This document shows, piece by piece, positions 23,701 through 32,104 of a stretch of DNA of 64,000 nucleotides; positions within the stretch are counted from its first letter, which is position 1, and each line of letters starts with the position of its first letter. A program made the translations under genes and the position numbers. The notes under the pieces were generated by a model. That model saw only the letters and a program-made list of their open reading frames with translations. It was not told where the DNA came from and did not search any database. The stretch is taken from the NCBI RefSeq assembly GCF_943193135.1, contig NZ_CALPCZ010000013.1:1-64000 (forward strand), read 5' to 3'. Source of the stretch: Odoribacter lunatus (lineage in GTDB: Bacteria > Bacteroidota > Bacteroidia > Bacteroidales > Marinifilaceae).

Positions 23701-26700
23701 CGGAATAGGCACCATCCCCACCATAAGTAAATTTCGATTCAATATCCGGAAAAGTAAGGAGATAGGCAGCTTCATTATTATATACTCGTGTAGTTGACCA
23801 ATATTCTCCCATAGTAGTAAACGTTCCATAATCAACAGGAAATGAACGGGAACCGGCTGCCGGCATAAAGATAGTGTTACCACTGGTCTTGTCTGTAAAT
23901 CGCATACCATTGACTCCGTTCTGTTGCGTCCACTCATACTCCACGTTCAAATCGTCAAACAAAGTAAACATTTCTCCTATGGTCGGTATCCGCCAATCTG
24001 CCGGACACGGATTATTAATTGCCTCCCAGCGAGAATCTTTAGAACTATTGTAGCTCCAATGATTAAGATATCCTTTAAGGGGATGTCCCTTTTTCCGGTT
24101 CCATTGATAAAGCAAGCCAAACGCTTCAGGTGTATCGGCGAAAGTATTGGGATTGTCCACATTGCTTTCCGCCCAACACACGCCGTTAATAAATACCCCT
24201 CTTTCCTTGCAGGGCTTACCGCATAGCGTATCCACCGTCAGATACAAATAGAAAATACTGTCACATCCGCTTGCCGGATTGGTGCGCCGGATGCAATACT
24301 CCCCGGTTACCGTTCCTTCCCGGAATGTTGTATCATGCCATGTATAGGGCAAAGTCTCCTTACAAATATTTTCAGAGGCGGTCAAAACAATATCACACGC
24401 ATTCTCGTCTGCAACGCAACGGACGGAATAACCATCGGCATAAGGTCGTTGTTGGAAAAAAACATTATCCCACAAAGCCCAATGATTTGACCCCGACCAA
24501 TACTCCTTACGTTGAGTAATGTGTGTCACACCATGCTCGTCCCGATAATTGGCATGCGGCAAGAAAATCATATTACCGGTGGCAATGTCTGTGTATCTTG
24601 TACTAAGAACTCTGTCCCGTGCCGTTTCTATGCTGCTTACTTTTGTTTTGTCAAATAACTTCTCCATTTCTTCTGCAGTAGGCATCCGCCATCCCACAGG
24701 ACACGGGTCATTGGCAGGCTCCCATGTATCGCCCGGTTCAAGACTGCTGGCCCAACCGGAAACACTTTCCGGTGTCATAGCAGGCCACCCCTTCTTCCGG
24801 TTCCATTGGTAGAGCATACCGTACGGCTTGCCGGGGTTGGCAAAGCGTCCCGGCTCGTCCACGTTGTACTTCGCCCAGCACACCTCGTTAATCAACACTC
24901 CGGGGCAAGGTTTTTCGCATTTATCCACCGTCAAATGCAGATTGACGATACTGTCACACCCCGTCACGGTACTGATGCGCTGAAAGCGATAGTCGCCCGA
25001 TACCGTCCCGACGTCAAAAATCGTATCCCCCCATTCGTAAGGCAAATCCTTTGCACAAACAGTTACGGAAGTGTCTGTGATAATGGTGTCACACTTCAAA
25101 TCGGCAACACAACGGACAGAGAGTCCATAAATCGTGAGAAAATTCACGTCACTAAAATAATCGTGCTTAAAGAACAATATCTTAGCCAACATTTCAGCTG
25201 ATCGCATATCAGACCAATACCACCCTTCATGCTCTGAAGGTATTTTCTCATGATTTCCATCTCGATACCTGACACTGGGTAAGAAAATAGTATTGCCAGT
25301 CGTATTATCGGTAAATTTCCTTCCATTAACTCCGTTTTGCAATGTCCAAATAGAATTCACCTTCACATCGTCCAATAATGCATCTATTTCCTCGGCAGTT
25401 GGTACCCGCCAACCCGCAGGACACGGATCATTGGCAGCTTCCCAACTTTCACCAGACGGAACACTACTGTCCCATCCGGAAACCTCCCCTGTTGCAGGCC
25501 ATCCCTTTCTCCGGTTCCATTGGTAGAGCATGCCACTCGCTTCGGGAGTGGCAGCAAAAGTGCCCGGCTCGTCTACATTGCTTCTTGCCCAGCACACGCC
25601 GTTAATCCATTCGCCGGGGCAAACGGACAGATGCAAATTGACGATACTGTCGCACCCCGTAACGGTACTGATGCGCTGAAAGCGATAAACTCCTGATTTT
25701 GTCCCGACATCAAAAATCGTATCACGCCACTCGTAAGGCAAATCCTTTGTGCAAATAGTGACGGAAGTGTCTGTAACCACATCGGCACACGTCGGTACGT
25801 TTTCATCGGCAACACAACGGACGGTGGATCCAATGTCGTTTGAGAAATCCTCCAAATCTGCCAAGTTGTACCTGCCTACCACTAAACTTCTAGCCCTACC
25901 ATTCCCTGAAGAAGAACCGGACCAATAATGCCCATCTCCAGCAGCGCCTGTCCCCCACGAAGTAAGACATGTCGAAAGAGGGAAAAAAAGGGATGTCCCC
26001 GTAGTCACATATGTAAATTCAATGCCCTCGACGCCATTTCGTTGTGTAGATATACTGGTAACTTTCCCGGAATTTAATGAGCCCATTTCCTCCGCCGTGG
26101 GCACCCTCCACCCCGCAGGGCACGGGTCATTTTCAGACTCCCAGCGTTCTCCGGGAGCGGAGGTATTATCCCATTCTGCACCGGGTTTTTCCGCTGGCCA
26201 CCCTTTTTTCCGGTTCCATTGGTAATACATGCCATACGATTCGGGAGTGGAGGCAAAGGTACCCGGTTTGTCCACATTGCTTCTTGCCCAGCATACCCCG
26301 TTAATCCACAGGCCGGGGCAGGGAATATGACATACTGTGTCTACCGTCAGATACAAATAAACGGTACTGTCACAACCGGTTTCTTTACAAGTGCGTCGAA
26401 AATAGAACTCGCCGGTTCTCGTTCCTTCTCTGAAAACCGTATCACGCCATCTGTAAGGCAAATCCTTTTCACAAATAACTTCGGAAGTGGTTAAAACAAT
26501 ATCGCAAGCTGTTTCATCTGCAACACAGCGAACGGGAAATCCTAGAGCCGCATTCTGGGAATAAACCTTTAACTGAAGTGCGCCATGAGAATTATCCAAC
26601 TCCAAAGCGTAACGGGATGAATTTAACCAATAAAAAGTTTGACCTAGAGCATAATAACGTCCACTTTCATAGATAAAGCCAGTATTACAAGGCAGATCTA

Positions 26701-27145
26701 TCGTATTGCGGGTAACTCTATCTATAAGTATTTTATTATCAAAATGTGTTGAATTATAATTTTCCGATATTTTTATTAAGCGATTTACTTCTTCAACAGT
26801 AGGCATCCGCCAGCCGGCAGGACAGGGATCATTGGCAGCTTCCCATGTATCACTGGGGTCGGGGCTGCTATCCCATTCGGAAAAACTGCCCGTGGCAGAC
26901 CATCCCTTTCTCCGGTTCCACTGGTAATACATTCCGTTGGGATTGGCCGGATTGGCAAAGTGCCCCGGCTCGTCCACGTTGTACTTCGCCCAGCATACCC
27001 CGTCCATCAACACCCCGGGGCAGGCTCTAAAACCAATCTTCTCCTGTGAAACCGCCGTTTGTTCAAAAAACAAAAAGATACACCAAAGAAATAATATTTT
27101 ATTCTTGATAATGTGTATTGGGATATGACACAGGAGAAAATTCAT
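20702..27145 (-). CDS. Giant T9SS type-B surface protein with FISUMP and 'GCDS' repeats
   Basis: 2147 residues with a signal peptide. Residues about 40-1190 hold five Fibrobacter-succinogenes-paralogous (FISUMP) domains, each with the pattern G-V-C-W-A-x-x-N-V-D, YQWNR(R/K)KG and DPCPxxWR(M/V/I)PT. Each is followed by a 'LPYxWxDT...GCDS' module. About 1210-1905 is thirteen further Cys-Asp-Ser modules of about 53 residues in a rotating three-type order. PKD-like folds follow (FFNPVVPQSAWLWDMGDG and CEWDFGDGVTGVGDSVSHTY). The end (TFSPNGDGINDVF ... TYFYRLYY ... VTLIR) is the gliding-motility C-terminal type-B sorting domain. It lies 20 bp after the LRR lipoprotein gene and overlaps the PorP/SprF gene. 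An adhesin or fibre is likely. Recent duplication is visible at the DNA level (about 480-bp repeats). Confidence 0.9.
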   Translation of the reverse strand: MNFLLCHIPIHIIKNKILFLWCIFLFFEQTAVSQEKIGFRACPGVLMDGVCWAKYNVDEPGHFANPANPNGMYYQWNRRKGWSATGSFSEWDSSPDPSDTWEAANDPCPAGWRMPTVEEVNRLIKISENYNSTHFDNKILIDRVTRNTIDLPCNTGFIYESGRYYALGQTFYWLNSSRYALELDNSHGALQLKVYSQNAALGFPVRCVADETACDIVLTTSEVICEKDLPYRWRDTVFREGTRTGEFYFRRTCKETGCDSTVYLYLTVDTVCHIPCPGLWINGVCWARSNVDKPGTFASTPESYGMYYQWNRKKGWPAEKPGAEWDNTSAPGERWESENDPCPAGWRVPTAEEMGSLNSGKVTSISTQRNGVEGIEFTYVTTGTSLFFPLSTCLTSWGTGAAGDGHYWSGSSSGNGRARSLVVGRYNLADLEDFSNDIGSTVRCVADENVPTCADVVTDTSVTICTKDLPYEWRDTIFDVGTKSGVYRFQRISTVTGCDSIVNLHLSVCPGEWINGVCWARSNVDEPGTFAATPEASGMLYQWNRRKGWPATGEVSGWDSSVPSGESWEAANDPCPAGWRVPTAEEIDALLDDVKVNSIWTLQNGVNGRKFTDNTTGNTIFLPSVRYRDGNHEKIPSEHEGWYWSDMRSAEMLAKILFFKHDYFSDVNFLTIYGLSVRCVADLKCDTIITDTSVTVCAKDLPYEWGDTIFDVGTVSGDYRFQRISTVTGCDSIVNLHLTVDKCEKPCPGVLINEVCWAKYNVDEPGRFANPGKPYGMLYQWNRKKGWPAMTPESVSGWASSLEPGDTWEPANDPCPVGWRMPTAEEMEKLFDKTKVSSIETARDRVLSTRYTDIATGNMIFLPHANYRDEHGVTHITQRKEYWSGSNHWALWDNVFFQQRPYADGYSVRCVADENACDIVLTASENICKETLPYTWHDTTFREGTVTGEYCIRRTNPASGCDSIFYLYLTVDTLCGKPCKERGVFINGVCWAESNVDNPNTFADTPEAFGLLYQWNRKKGHPLKGYLNHWSYNSSKDSRWEAINNPCPADWRIPTIGEMFTLFDDLNVEYEWTQQNGVNGMRFTDKTSGNTIFMPAAGSRSFPVDYGTFTTMGEYWSTTRVYNNEAAYLLTFPDIESKFTYGGDGAYSVRCVAGRDTTGCGSTVTDTSVTVCTKDLPYEWGDTTFDVGTVSGDYRFQCISTITGCDSIVNLHLTIQQSFDTTLYDTVSQGDSYYKHGLNLAAVTGSLTHTQPLHTIHGCDSTVTLNLHVWPKYFNSQTKDICAGDTFDFRGRKLYKSGVYYDSLKTVHGCDSVFSMTLKVHPVYGFSFSGAVCSGSPYSNYGFSLPAVYRDTIVRDSFKTRWGCDSLRTLYLTVHPVYDTILYDTVCQGDAYYKHGLNLAAVTESLTHPQPLHTIHGCDSNVTLNLHVWPKYLYTYTKDVCERDTFDFRGRKLYENGVYYDSLKTVHGCDSVFSMTLEVHPVYDSSFSGAVCFGSPYNNYGFSLPAVYRDTIVRDSFKTRWGCDSLRTLYLTVHPVYDTTFYDTICRGEGYYLHGFSLPEGTLGGSFTQNHLSVHGCDSTVTLNLHVWPKYLYTYAKDICSGDTVDFRGRKLYKSGVYYDSLSTVHGCDSVYRMTLTVHPIPRPYFQDVVCYGSSYDKYGVRLPAVYRDTVIRDTFQSVWKCDSIRTLYLAVQPVYNTPLYDTVCQGDGYYKHGFSLSSVQADREDSLTLFSRAGCDSVLTLHLKVHPVYNTILYDSVCPSARYVRHGFQLSDIRETGTYRRRLRSVHGCDSLVTLELYVYPTYFYPRTENICEGDTFDFRGRRLYESGTYYDSLTTVHGCDSVYCLYLTVHPVYDVRLSGILCEGTTYNQYGFSVTTPGEHYLYLKTIARCDSTVLLTLTEEKKIEGAIGLSLEDCSLHGYAFFFNPVVPQSAWLWDMGDGKVFRSEEGYHTYANSGLYRIQLRLETSGGCENLYSYVQYVPPYFPEIPIRANRLLIDEDYPTVHFRVDVLPGMRCEWDFGDGVTGVGDSVSHTYDAHSEKYYDVWLKVFNADSCVTESRAQIEVAFFPKTLNTFSPNGDGINDVFMGDYRIEIINRNGLRIYTGENGWDGTYKGSPAPADTYFYRLYYRTALGERMKTGYVTLIR
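22550..23345. repeat. About 480-bp near-identical direct repeats inside the giant gene
   Basis: The plus-strand stretch beginning at about 22560 (around GCGAATCGCACCCCCAACGG) recurs nearly unchanged at about 23040, including the next 100 or so bases. The unit equals three GCDS modules. A more diverged copy begins near 22080. Array length could change by recombination. Confidence 0.75.
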
Positions 27146-27165
27146 TCTATATGTTTTTCTGCGTA

Positions 27166-28485
27166 TTACTCATTAATCTGCCAATTTTTCTTGCTCGCTA
27201 CACCAACCAAATCATTAATATATCTGGAATAGGTATACAGATGCCCCGGAGTTACTCCATTTCTATCTGGTAATGCAAGGCCGAGAGTTTCTATATTTGT
27301 CGAGTCCTTTTCAAAAGGCGTATACTCTATTCGCAATTCATATAGTCTTACAAAATCGGCTTTTGAACAGTTTAAATGCGTTAATTTAGAACGGGTCGTC
27401 CTTAAGGTATGCACTCTCACGCCGGACAAGTCTAATTCCGTTATTTTCGAGCCGGAAATATCAACAGCATACAACATCGTGTTTTTTGATAAATCCAACA
27501 AGGTAAAAGGTGTAGACGCTACATTCAGTGTAAACAATTTCGGGAAGATGGCAAAACTCGTAGCACCAATAGGATCGCCATTGATTGTTTCTAACGAAAG
27601 GCCTTCCAAAGAAACAACGGTTAAATTCGGATTACTACGTAAATCAAGGTTTGTTATGGAAGTAAAAGAAACATCTATGCTTGACAGTTTTGTTTGGTTA
27701 CTTAAATCAAGCTCCTTGATCGGATTGAAGGAAAGATTCAGCAAGGTAAGATTGGAATTGTCCGACAGACTAATAGCTGTTATTTCATTGTTCCCAAGCA
27801 TCAATCGATAAAGAGCCGGATTAGCAGACAAATCAATGTCTGTCAGCTGATTGTTTTCCGCAGAAAAATTATAAAGCACAGGCATACGAGTGACGTCAAC
27901 GGAGGAAAGCTCATTGTTTGAAACATCAAGTACTTGTAGTGCCGGATACTCATCCGACAACAGTATCTCTTCCAAATAATTATTTACACAATTTAAAGTT
28001 TCCAGGTTCTCATTAGAGTGAATACTCAATGAAATAAGTTCGTCATCATCTACCGTCAGACTCTGTAATGCCTGTTCCGAATCGCTTATATATATCACAT
28101 GAGACAGATAATTATCGGTATATCTATAAGAATAGTTATGCTCCTTACCATCCGCTATTATATTTAAAGTCGAATCATCTCCCCAAGTAATTGTCATAGG
28201 CTCTGTTGCCCGCACTTTGATAGTAACCGAATCTTTAATCGTTACCATCACAACTCCGGGAGCAGTAATACGCGTCTGTGGCATCCGGTTCAGCGCCTGT
28301 TCGATTAATTCGGCTTTGGAGTATTTTTGAAGTAATTCGGCTTTAGAGAGCTGTTTTGTCTCTTCGGGGAGGTTGATTTCAAAGTCGTCGTCACTGCTGC
28401 ACGAAGTTGCATAGATTGACAGTGTTAAACACGCGAACAGCATAAAACAAGCTGATTTTATGCTTTTAAAAATTGTTTTTTTCAT
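27166..28485 (-). CDS. Leucine-rich repeat lipoprotein
   Basis: A 439-residue protein with a lipoprotein signal (YATSCSSDDD, Cys29). From about residue 155 to 390 it is built of leucine-rich repeats of about 21 residues (LQVLDVSNNELSSVDVTRMP, LYRLMLGNNEITAISLSDNS), of the internalin/BspA-like kind. Between the signal and the LRR is a beta-rich domain (TIKVRATEPMTITWGDDS). The acidic SSDDD after the Cys favours surface exposure. It is the first gene of the operon with the giant FISUMP protein and PorP/SprF, behind a consensus -7 box. A cell-surface binding or anchoring role beside the T9SS cargo is inferred. Confidence 0.85.
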   Translation of the reverse strand: MKKTIFKSIKSACFMLFACLTLSIYATSCSSDDDFEINLPEETKQLSKAELLQKYSKAELIEQALNRMPQTRITAPGVVMVTIKDSVTIKVRATEPMTITWGDDSTLNIIADGKEHNYSYRYTDNYLSHVIYISDSEQALQSLTVDDDELISLSIHSNENLETLNCVNNYLEEILLSDEYPALQVLDVSNNELSSVDVTRMPVLYNFSAENNQLTDIDLSANPALYRLMLGNNEITAISLSDNSNLTLLNLSFNPIKELDLSNQTKLSSIDVSFTSITNLDLRSNPNLTVVSLEGLSLETINGDPIGATSFAIFPKLFTLNVASTPFTLLDLSKNTMLYAVDISGSKITELDLSGVRVHTLRTTRSKLTHLNCSKADFVRLYELRIEYTPFEKDSTNIETLGLALPDRNGVTPGHLYTYSRYINDLVGVASKKNWQINE

Positions 28486-28516
28486 GGGAATAAATCTTAA
28501 GAATTAATATTTTTTA

Positions 28517-28524
28517 CAAATGTA
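28517..28524 (-). promoter_or_regulatory. -7 box (TACATTTG) of the LRR/FISUMP/PorP operon
   Basis: Exact TAnnTTTG on the minus strand. The start is predicted near 28510, about 25 bases before the ATG at 28485. Confidence 0.65.
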
Positions 28525-28644
28525 AATAAAATAATTTATCTAATACTATAAATATCAATTTTACTTTATTTTATCCGAAATAAATAATGCTACAAAATAA
28601 AATCTATGCTATGCCGATAAAAGACAATAAACTCAATTATACTA

Positions 28645-28673
28645 AAAAAACACTACCTTAAGTAGTGTTTTTC
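28645..28673 (-). terminator. Terminator of the cysQ/M18/HMA operon
   Basis: AACACTAC and GTAGTGTT form a stem with T-runs on both sides (seven T on the minus strand), about 30 bases after the HMA stop. Nothing else is seen between 28530 and 28640. Confidence 0.75.
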
Positions 28674-28702
28674 AATGAAAAAGAATTTTTTCAAACTCTT
28701 TA

Positions 28703-28909
28703 TTACAGCAATTCGGCTTTGAAACCGGCGGATTCGATGGTTTCTGCAATTTTTGTAGCCGGTAGGTCGGTTGTTACGGTAACAGTTTTGTCGGGGCTGT
28801 TCAAATCCACCTGCCAATTCCCGTGAGGAAGCAATTCATCCATACAAGGCGTCAGTTTGGCGACACAGCCTGCGCATTTCAAGGTGGTTTTAAATTTGTA
28901 TGTGTTCAT
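28703..28909 (-). CDS. Heavy-metal-associated (HMA) domain protein, copper-chaperone-like
   Basis: A 68-residue protein of HMA-domain length. The metal motif CAGC (Cys12, Cys15) follows the first strand, and the order beta-alpha-beta-beta-alpha-beta can be read through VTVTTDLPATKIAETIESAGF. The usual M-x-C-x-x-C is here L-K-C-A-G-C. It most likely binds Cu(I) or a similar soft metal as a chaperone or sensor. It starts 11 bp after the M18 aminopeptidase stop and ends before a strong terminator, so it is the last gene of that operon. No P-type ATPase partner is visible in the window. Confidence 0.8.
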   Translation of the reverse strand: MNTYKFKTTLKCAGCVAKLTPCMDELLPHGNWQVDLNSPDKTVTVTTDLPATKIAETIESAGFKAELL

Positions 28910-28920
28910 GTTTATTTGTT

Positions 28921-30219
28921 TTATATGTTATAAAATGTCGTAAATGCTTTGATTACGTAATCATGGTCTTGCGTGCCGGCGGTTTCGCGTACGGAATGCA
29001 TCGCCCACATGGGATTGCCTATGTCTACCCCCCGGAGTTCCATTTGGGAAAGCAGTATGTTGCCCAATGTGGAACCTCCCGCCATGTCGGAGTGATTGAC
29101 GAAAGTCTGGTAAGGAATGTCTGCCATCCGGCAAATGGTGGCAAAGACGGCTGCCGAGTCCCCGTCCGTCACATATTTTTGGTTGGCATTCAGTTTGATA
29201 ACCGGGCCGCCGTTCATAATCGGGTGGTTGGTGGGGTCGTGCTTTTCCGGATAGTTCGGATGCAATGCGTGTGCCATGTCCGCCGAAATCATGAAAGAGT
29301 TGTGGATGGCTCGGTACAGGTCTTCCTGTGTGCCGCCCAGTCCGAAGACGATGCGTTCGATAATTGTCCGGAGTATGGGAGAGCCGGCGCCCTGTTTGGT
29401 GCCGCTGCCTACTTCTTCGTTGTCGAAAATGGCTAACACTTTGGTCTTGGAGGATTTTCCGGAAGCGGTGAGCGCTTTCATACCGGCGTGTACCATGGCC
29501 AGGTCGTCTAATCGGCCGCAGGATATAAATTCGTCATTGATTCCCGTAAAACAGCCTTTTTCAACGTCGTATAGCGTCAGGTCGAAATCAAGGATAAGTT
29601 CCGGGTCTACCTGCATTTCGGTTGCAATCAGCTTCAGCAGGAAATTATCTTTTTCAAAGTGTTCGTTAATCATTCCGATGACCGGCAACATATCCCGTTG
29701 TTTGCTTAACGGGTTGCCCTGTTCGTTGATTGTTCGGTTGAAATGGATGGCCAGATGGGGGATGATTAATAGCGGCCGCTTGAAGTTTACGAATTGGACG
29801 GCGGGTTTCAACGGATTGTCGCTTTTTAATAAAACCCTGCCGGCAAGAGATAACGGGCGGTCGAACCAGGTATATAAAATAGGGCCTCCGTAGACTTCCG
29901 TATTTAATTTCAGGTATTTCCCCGCTACCGTCATTTCAGCGGAAGGCTTGATGCGGAAGGAAGGGGAATCGCTGTGAGCGCAGATGAACTTGAATCCGTT
30001 TTCGGCCATGTTGCCTTCACCCGGAATAAACGCGAAGAGGGAGGAGTGGTTTTTGGTTACGAAATATTTGCCTCCTCGTTCAAGGTGCCATGCTTCACCG
30101 GAAAACAGTTGTTTGAATCCGTTTTTGGAGAGTTGTTTTTTCAGGTTAAGGATAGCATGATAATTGGTCGGACTTTCGTTGATAAACTGGATGAGTTCCT
30201 GTGCTGCCTGTTTTTCCAT
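28921..30219 (-). CDS. M18 family aminopeptidase
   Basis: A 432-residue cytosolic zinc aminopeptidase. Metal ligands and catalytic residues are visible in CAHSDSPSFRIKP (His and Asp), GRLDDLAM (Asp), FDNEEVGSGTKQGA (Glu-Glu pair) and SADMAHALHPNYPEKHDP (Asp, His). The length fits bacterial M18 enzymes, which remove N-terminal acidic or neutral residues from peptides as dodecamers. It starts 11 bp after the cysQ stop and 11 bp before the HMA gene, so the three are co-transcribed. Confidence 0.93.
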   Translation of the reverse strand: MEKQAAQELIQFINESPTNYHAILNLKKQLSKNGFKQLFSGEAWHLERGGKYFVTKNHSSLFAFIPGEGNMAENGFKFICAHSDSPSFRIKPSAEMTVAGKYLKLNTEVYGGPILYTWFDRPLSLAGRVLLKSDNPLKPAVQFVNFKRPLLIIPHLAIHFNRTINEQGNPLSKQRDMLPVIGMINEHFEKDNFLLKLIATEMQVDPELILDFDLTLYDVEKGCFTGINDEFISCGRLDDLAMVHAGMKALTASGKSSKTKVLAIFDNEEVGSGTKQGAGSPILRTIIERIVFGLGGTQEDLYRAIHNSFMISADMAHALHPNYPEKHDPTNHPIMNGGPVIKLNANQKYVTDGDSAAVFATICRMADIPYQTFVNHSDMAGGSTLGNILLSQMELRGVDIGNPMWAMHSVRETAGTQDHDYVIKAFTTFYNI

Positions 30220-30230
30220 GGTGTGATGTT

Positions 30231-31076
30231 CTAATTGCCTATTTTATTGTAATGAATGTATATATCGTTGCCTTCTTCTACCTGTTCTTTTATTTTTTTA
30301 CTGAACATGATAAAAGGCGGGTTTTCCATGCTTTCTTTGTTGTATTGCAGGGTTGAATAGTCTTTCGGATTGACGACCATACCGCCGGCGGTTTCAACAA
30401 TCACTTGTCCTGCGGCGGAATCCCATTCGTAACACCGTCCGAATTTCGGATAAATATCCGCCAGGCCTTTGGCTATTTCCGCTTGTTTGGCGGATGCGCC
30501 CAGGGGGATTAATTCAATGCTGTAACCTTTGGATTGCAGATAGTCGATGTATTCAAATTCCGCTTCTGTCATGTTAAAGCGGCTGACAACCATTTTCAGC
30601 TTGGAACCGGTGGATTTATTCAGCGGAAGTTCGGAGCAGACACCGTCTTTTTTGATATAGCATTTATCGTTTTTGTAAGCCCAGATAATCTCGTTGTCCC
30701 GAACGTTGTTAATCATTCCGAAAACGGGTTGTCCGTTTTGGATTAAGGCGATGTTGATACAGAAACGTCCGTTTTTGTAAATGAATTCTTTTGTCCCGTC
30801 CAACGGGTCTACGAGCCAGAAGTATTCCCATTTCTTCCGTGTATTGTAATCCGGAAGGTTGGATTCTTCGCTGATGATGGGGATATGGGGATAAAGAGCC
30901 TTGAGGTCGTGATTCAGTATCTCGTTTGACGAGCGGTCTGCTTCCGTGACGGGAGTGGCATCTACTTTCATCTCAATATCCAATTCTTGTTTTTCGTATA
31001 GTTCAAGTAAGTTCTTGCCTGCGTTTTCAATGATTTCAAGAATTTGGTTTATGTTTTCTTTTATTTGCATTTGCAA
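30231..31076 (-). CDS. cysQ: 3'(2'),5'-bisphosphate nucleotidase CysQ
   Basis: A 281-residue inositol-monophosphatase-fold enzyme. The Mg2+/Li+-binding motifs are ISEES, DPLDGTKEF and the C-terminal WDSAAGQVI. It hydrolyses 3'-phosphoadenosine 5'-phosphate to AMP, so clearing the by-product of sulfate activation and of phosphopantetheinyl transfer. The start may be residue 1 or the Met two codons later (MQMQIK). It is first in the operon with M18 aminopeptidase and HMA protein. No sulfate-assimilation genes accompany it here. Confidence 0.9.
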   Translation of the reverse strand: MQMQIKENINQILEIIENAGKNLLELYEKQELDIEMKVDATPVTEADRSSNEILNHDLKALYPHIPIISEESNLPDYNTRKKWEYFWLVDPLDGTKEFIYKNGRFCINIALIQNGQPVFGMINNVRDNEIIWAYKNDKCYIKKDGVCSELPLNKSTGSKLKMVVSRFNMTEAEFEYIDYLQSKGYSIELIPLGASAKQAEIAKGLADIYPKFGRCYEWDSAAGQVIVETAGGMVVNPKDYSTLQYNKESMENPPFIMFSKKIKEQVEEGNDIYIHYNKIGN

Positions 31077-31136
31077 TGAGATTAAACTTTACAATGGCTA
31101 AAGTAATAAATAAAATCGGAGTGTTAAAATTGAAAT

Positions 31137-31165
31137 AAAAAAAAGAGGGCATTATGCCCTCTTTT
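31137..31165 (-). terminator. Terminator of the orphan ABC ATPase gene
   Basis: GAGGGC-ATTAT-GCCCTC is flanked on the minus-strand 3' side by eight or more T, 24-50 bases after the ATPase stop. It separates the ATPase from cysQ and shows that no permease is co-transcribed. Confidence 0.9.
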
Positions 31166-31188
31166 CATCGAGTTAATTTATGAGAAAA

Positions 31189-31866
31189 TTATAAATTGGG
31201 TTTTTCGGTAACGATTTGCCCGTCGAATAGATTTATCACCCGGTGCGTAAAGGAGGCATCGTGTTGAGAGTGGGTTACCATGACAATCGTTGTGCCTTCT
31301 TTGTTGAGTTCCGTCAATAGATTCATGACTTCCATACCGTTTTTGGAGTCGAGGTTTCCGGTCGGCTCATCGGCGAGGATGAGTTTGGGGCCTGCAACAA
31401 CGGCTCTGGCAATGGCTACACGTTGTTGTTGTCCTCCGGATAATTGTTGCGGGAAGTGTTTTGCCCGGTGACTGATTTTCATCCGGTCGAGGATTTGGTT
31501 TACTTTTTCTTTTCTTTCACTGGCTTTCAGTTTCAGGTAAATCAAAGGCAGTTCGATGTTTTCATAGACGTTCAGTTCGTCTATCAGGTTGAAACTTTGA
31601 AATACGAAACCGATGTTTCCTTTGCGTACCATGGTACGCTGCCTTTCTTTGAGTGTACCGACTTCTTTCCCGTCAAAGTAGTATTTGCCGGAAGAGGGAT
31701 TGTCCAGCAGCCCGATAATGTTCAATAGGGTTGATTTTCCGCATCCGGAAGGTCCCATAATGGCAACAAATTCGCCTTCTTTGATGTGTAAAGATACATC
31801 GCTCAATGCAGATGTTTCGACTTCTTCCGTACGGAAGACTTTGTTTAAATTTTCTATTTGTATCAT
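31189..31866 (-). CDS. Orphan ABC transporter ATPase (MacB/LolD type)
   Basis: A 225-residue protein with Walker A GPSGCGKST, Q-loop GFVFQSFNLIDEL, signature LSGGQQQRVAIARA, Walker B LILADEPTGNLD and switch His in VTHSQHD. It resembles the ATPase at 17978 but with a consensus signature. No permease is adjacent: a strong terminator follows 24 bases downstream and a divergent RND operon lies upstream. Its sigma-54 promoter (31907-31923) and paired upstream sites match those of the permease operon and the TolC/MacA operon. It may therefore energise one of the four FtsX permeases of this window, perhaps the stand-alone one at 7403. Confidence 0.92.
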   Translation of the reverse strand: MIQIENLNKVFRTEEVETSALSDVSLHIKEGEFVAIMGPSGCGKSTLLNIIGLLDNPSSGKYYFDGKEVGTLKERQRTMVRKGNIGFVFQSFNLIDELNVYENIELPLIYLKLKASERKEKVNQILDRMKISHRAKHFPQQLSGGQQQRVAIARAVVAGPKLILADEPTGNLDSKNGMEVMNLLTELNKEGTTIVMVTHSQHDASFTHRVINLFDGQIVTEKPNL

Positions 31867-31906
31867 ATCCTGTATTTTGAATGATTTTGCATTTGTTGTT
31901 TTTATA

Positions 31907-31923
31907 TAGCTATTTTCGTGCCA
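31907..31923 (-). promoter_or_regulatory. Sigma-54 promoter of the orphan ATPase gene
   Basis: The minus strand reads TGGCACGAAAATAGCTA, with GG and GC separated by exactly ten bases. The predicted start is near 31898, 32 bases before the ATG. Confidence 0.8.
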
Positions 31924-31977
31924 AACTTGTAATTGATTGTTTGTTAGTGTGTTGTAATTTTGGTGTATGCGTGTGTA

Positions 31978-32015
31978 TGTAAAAAAAATGGACAGGGGTG
32001 TTTGATTTTTAGACA
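31978..32015. promoter_or_regulatory. Paired activator sites (TGT-N11-ACA) upstream of the orphan ATPase
   Basis: TGTAAAAAAAATGGACA (31978-31994) and TGTTTGATTTTTAGACA (31999-32015). Centres are 21 bp apart, and 64 and 85 bp upstream of the first G of the -24 element. The pair also lies upstream of the divergent RND operon. Confidence 0.7.
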
Positions 32016-32104
32016 GAGCCGTATTATTTTTTAATAAAGATGTGTGTATTAATGAAAAAAATCGTTATTTCGTACTTTTAAAAGTGTTGCTAAATAAAAA
32101 AGAT

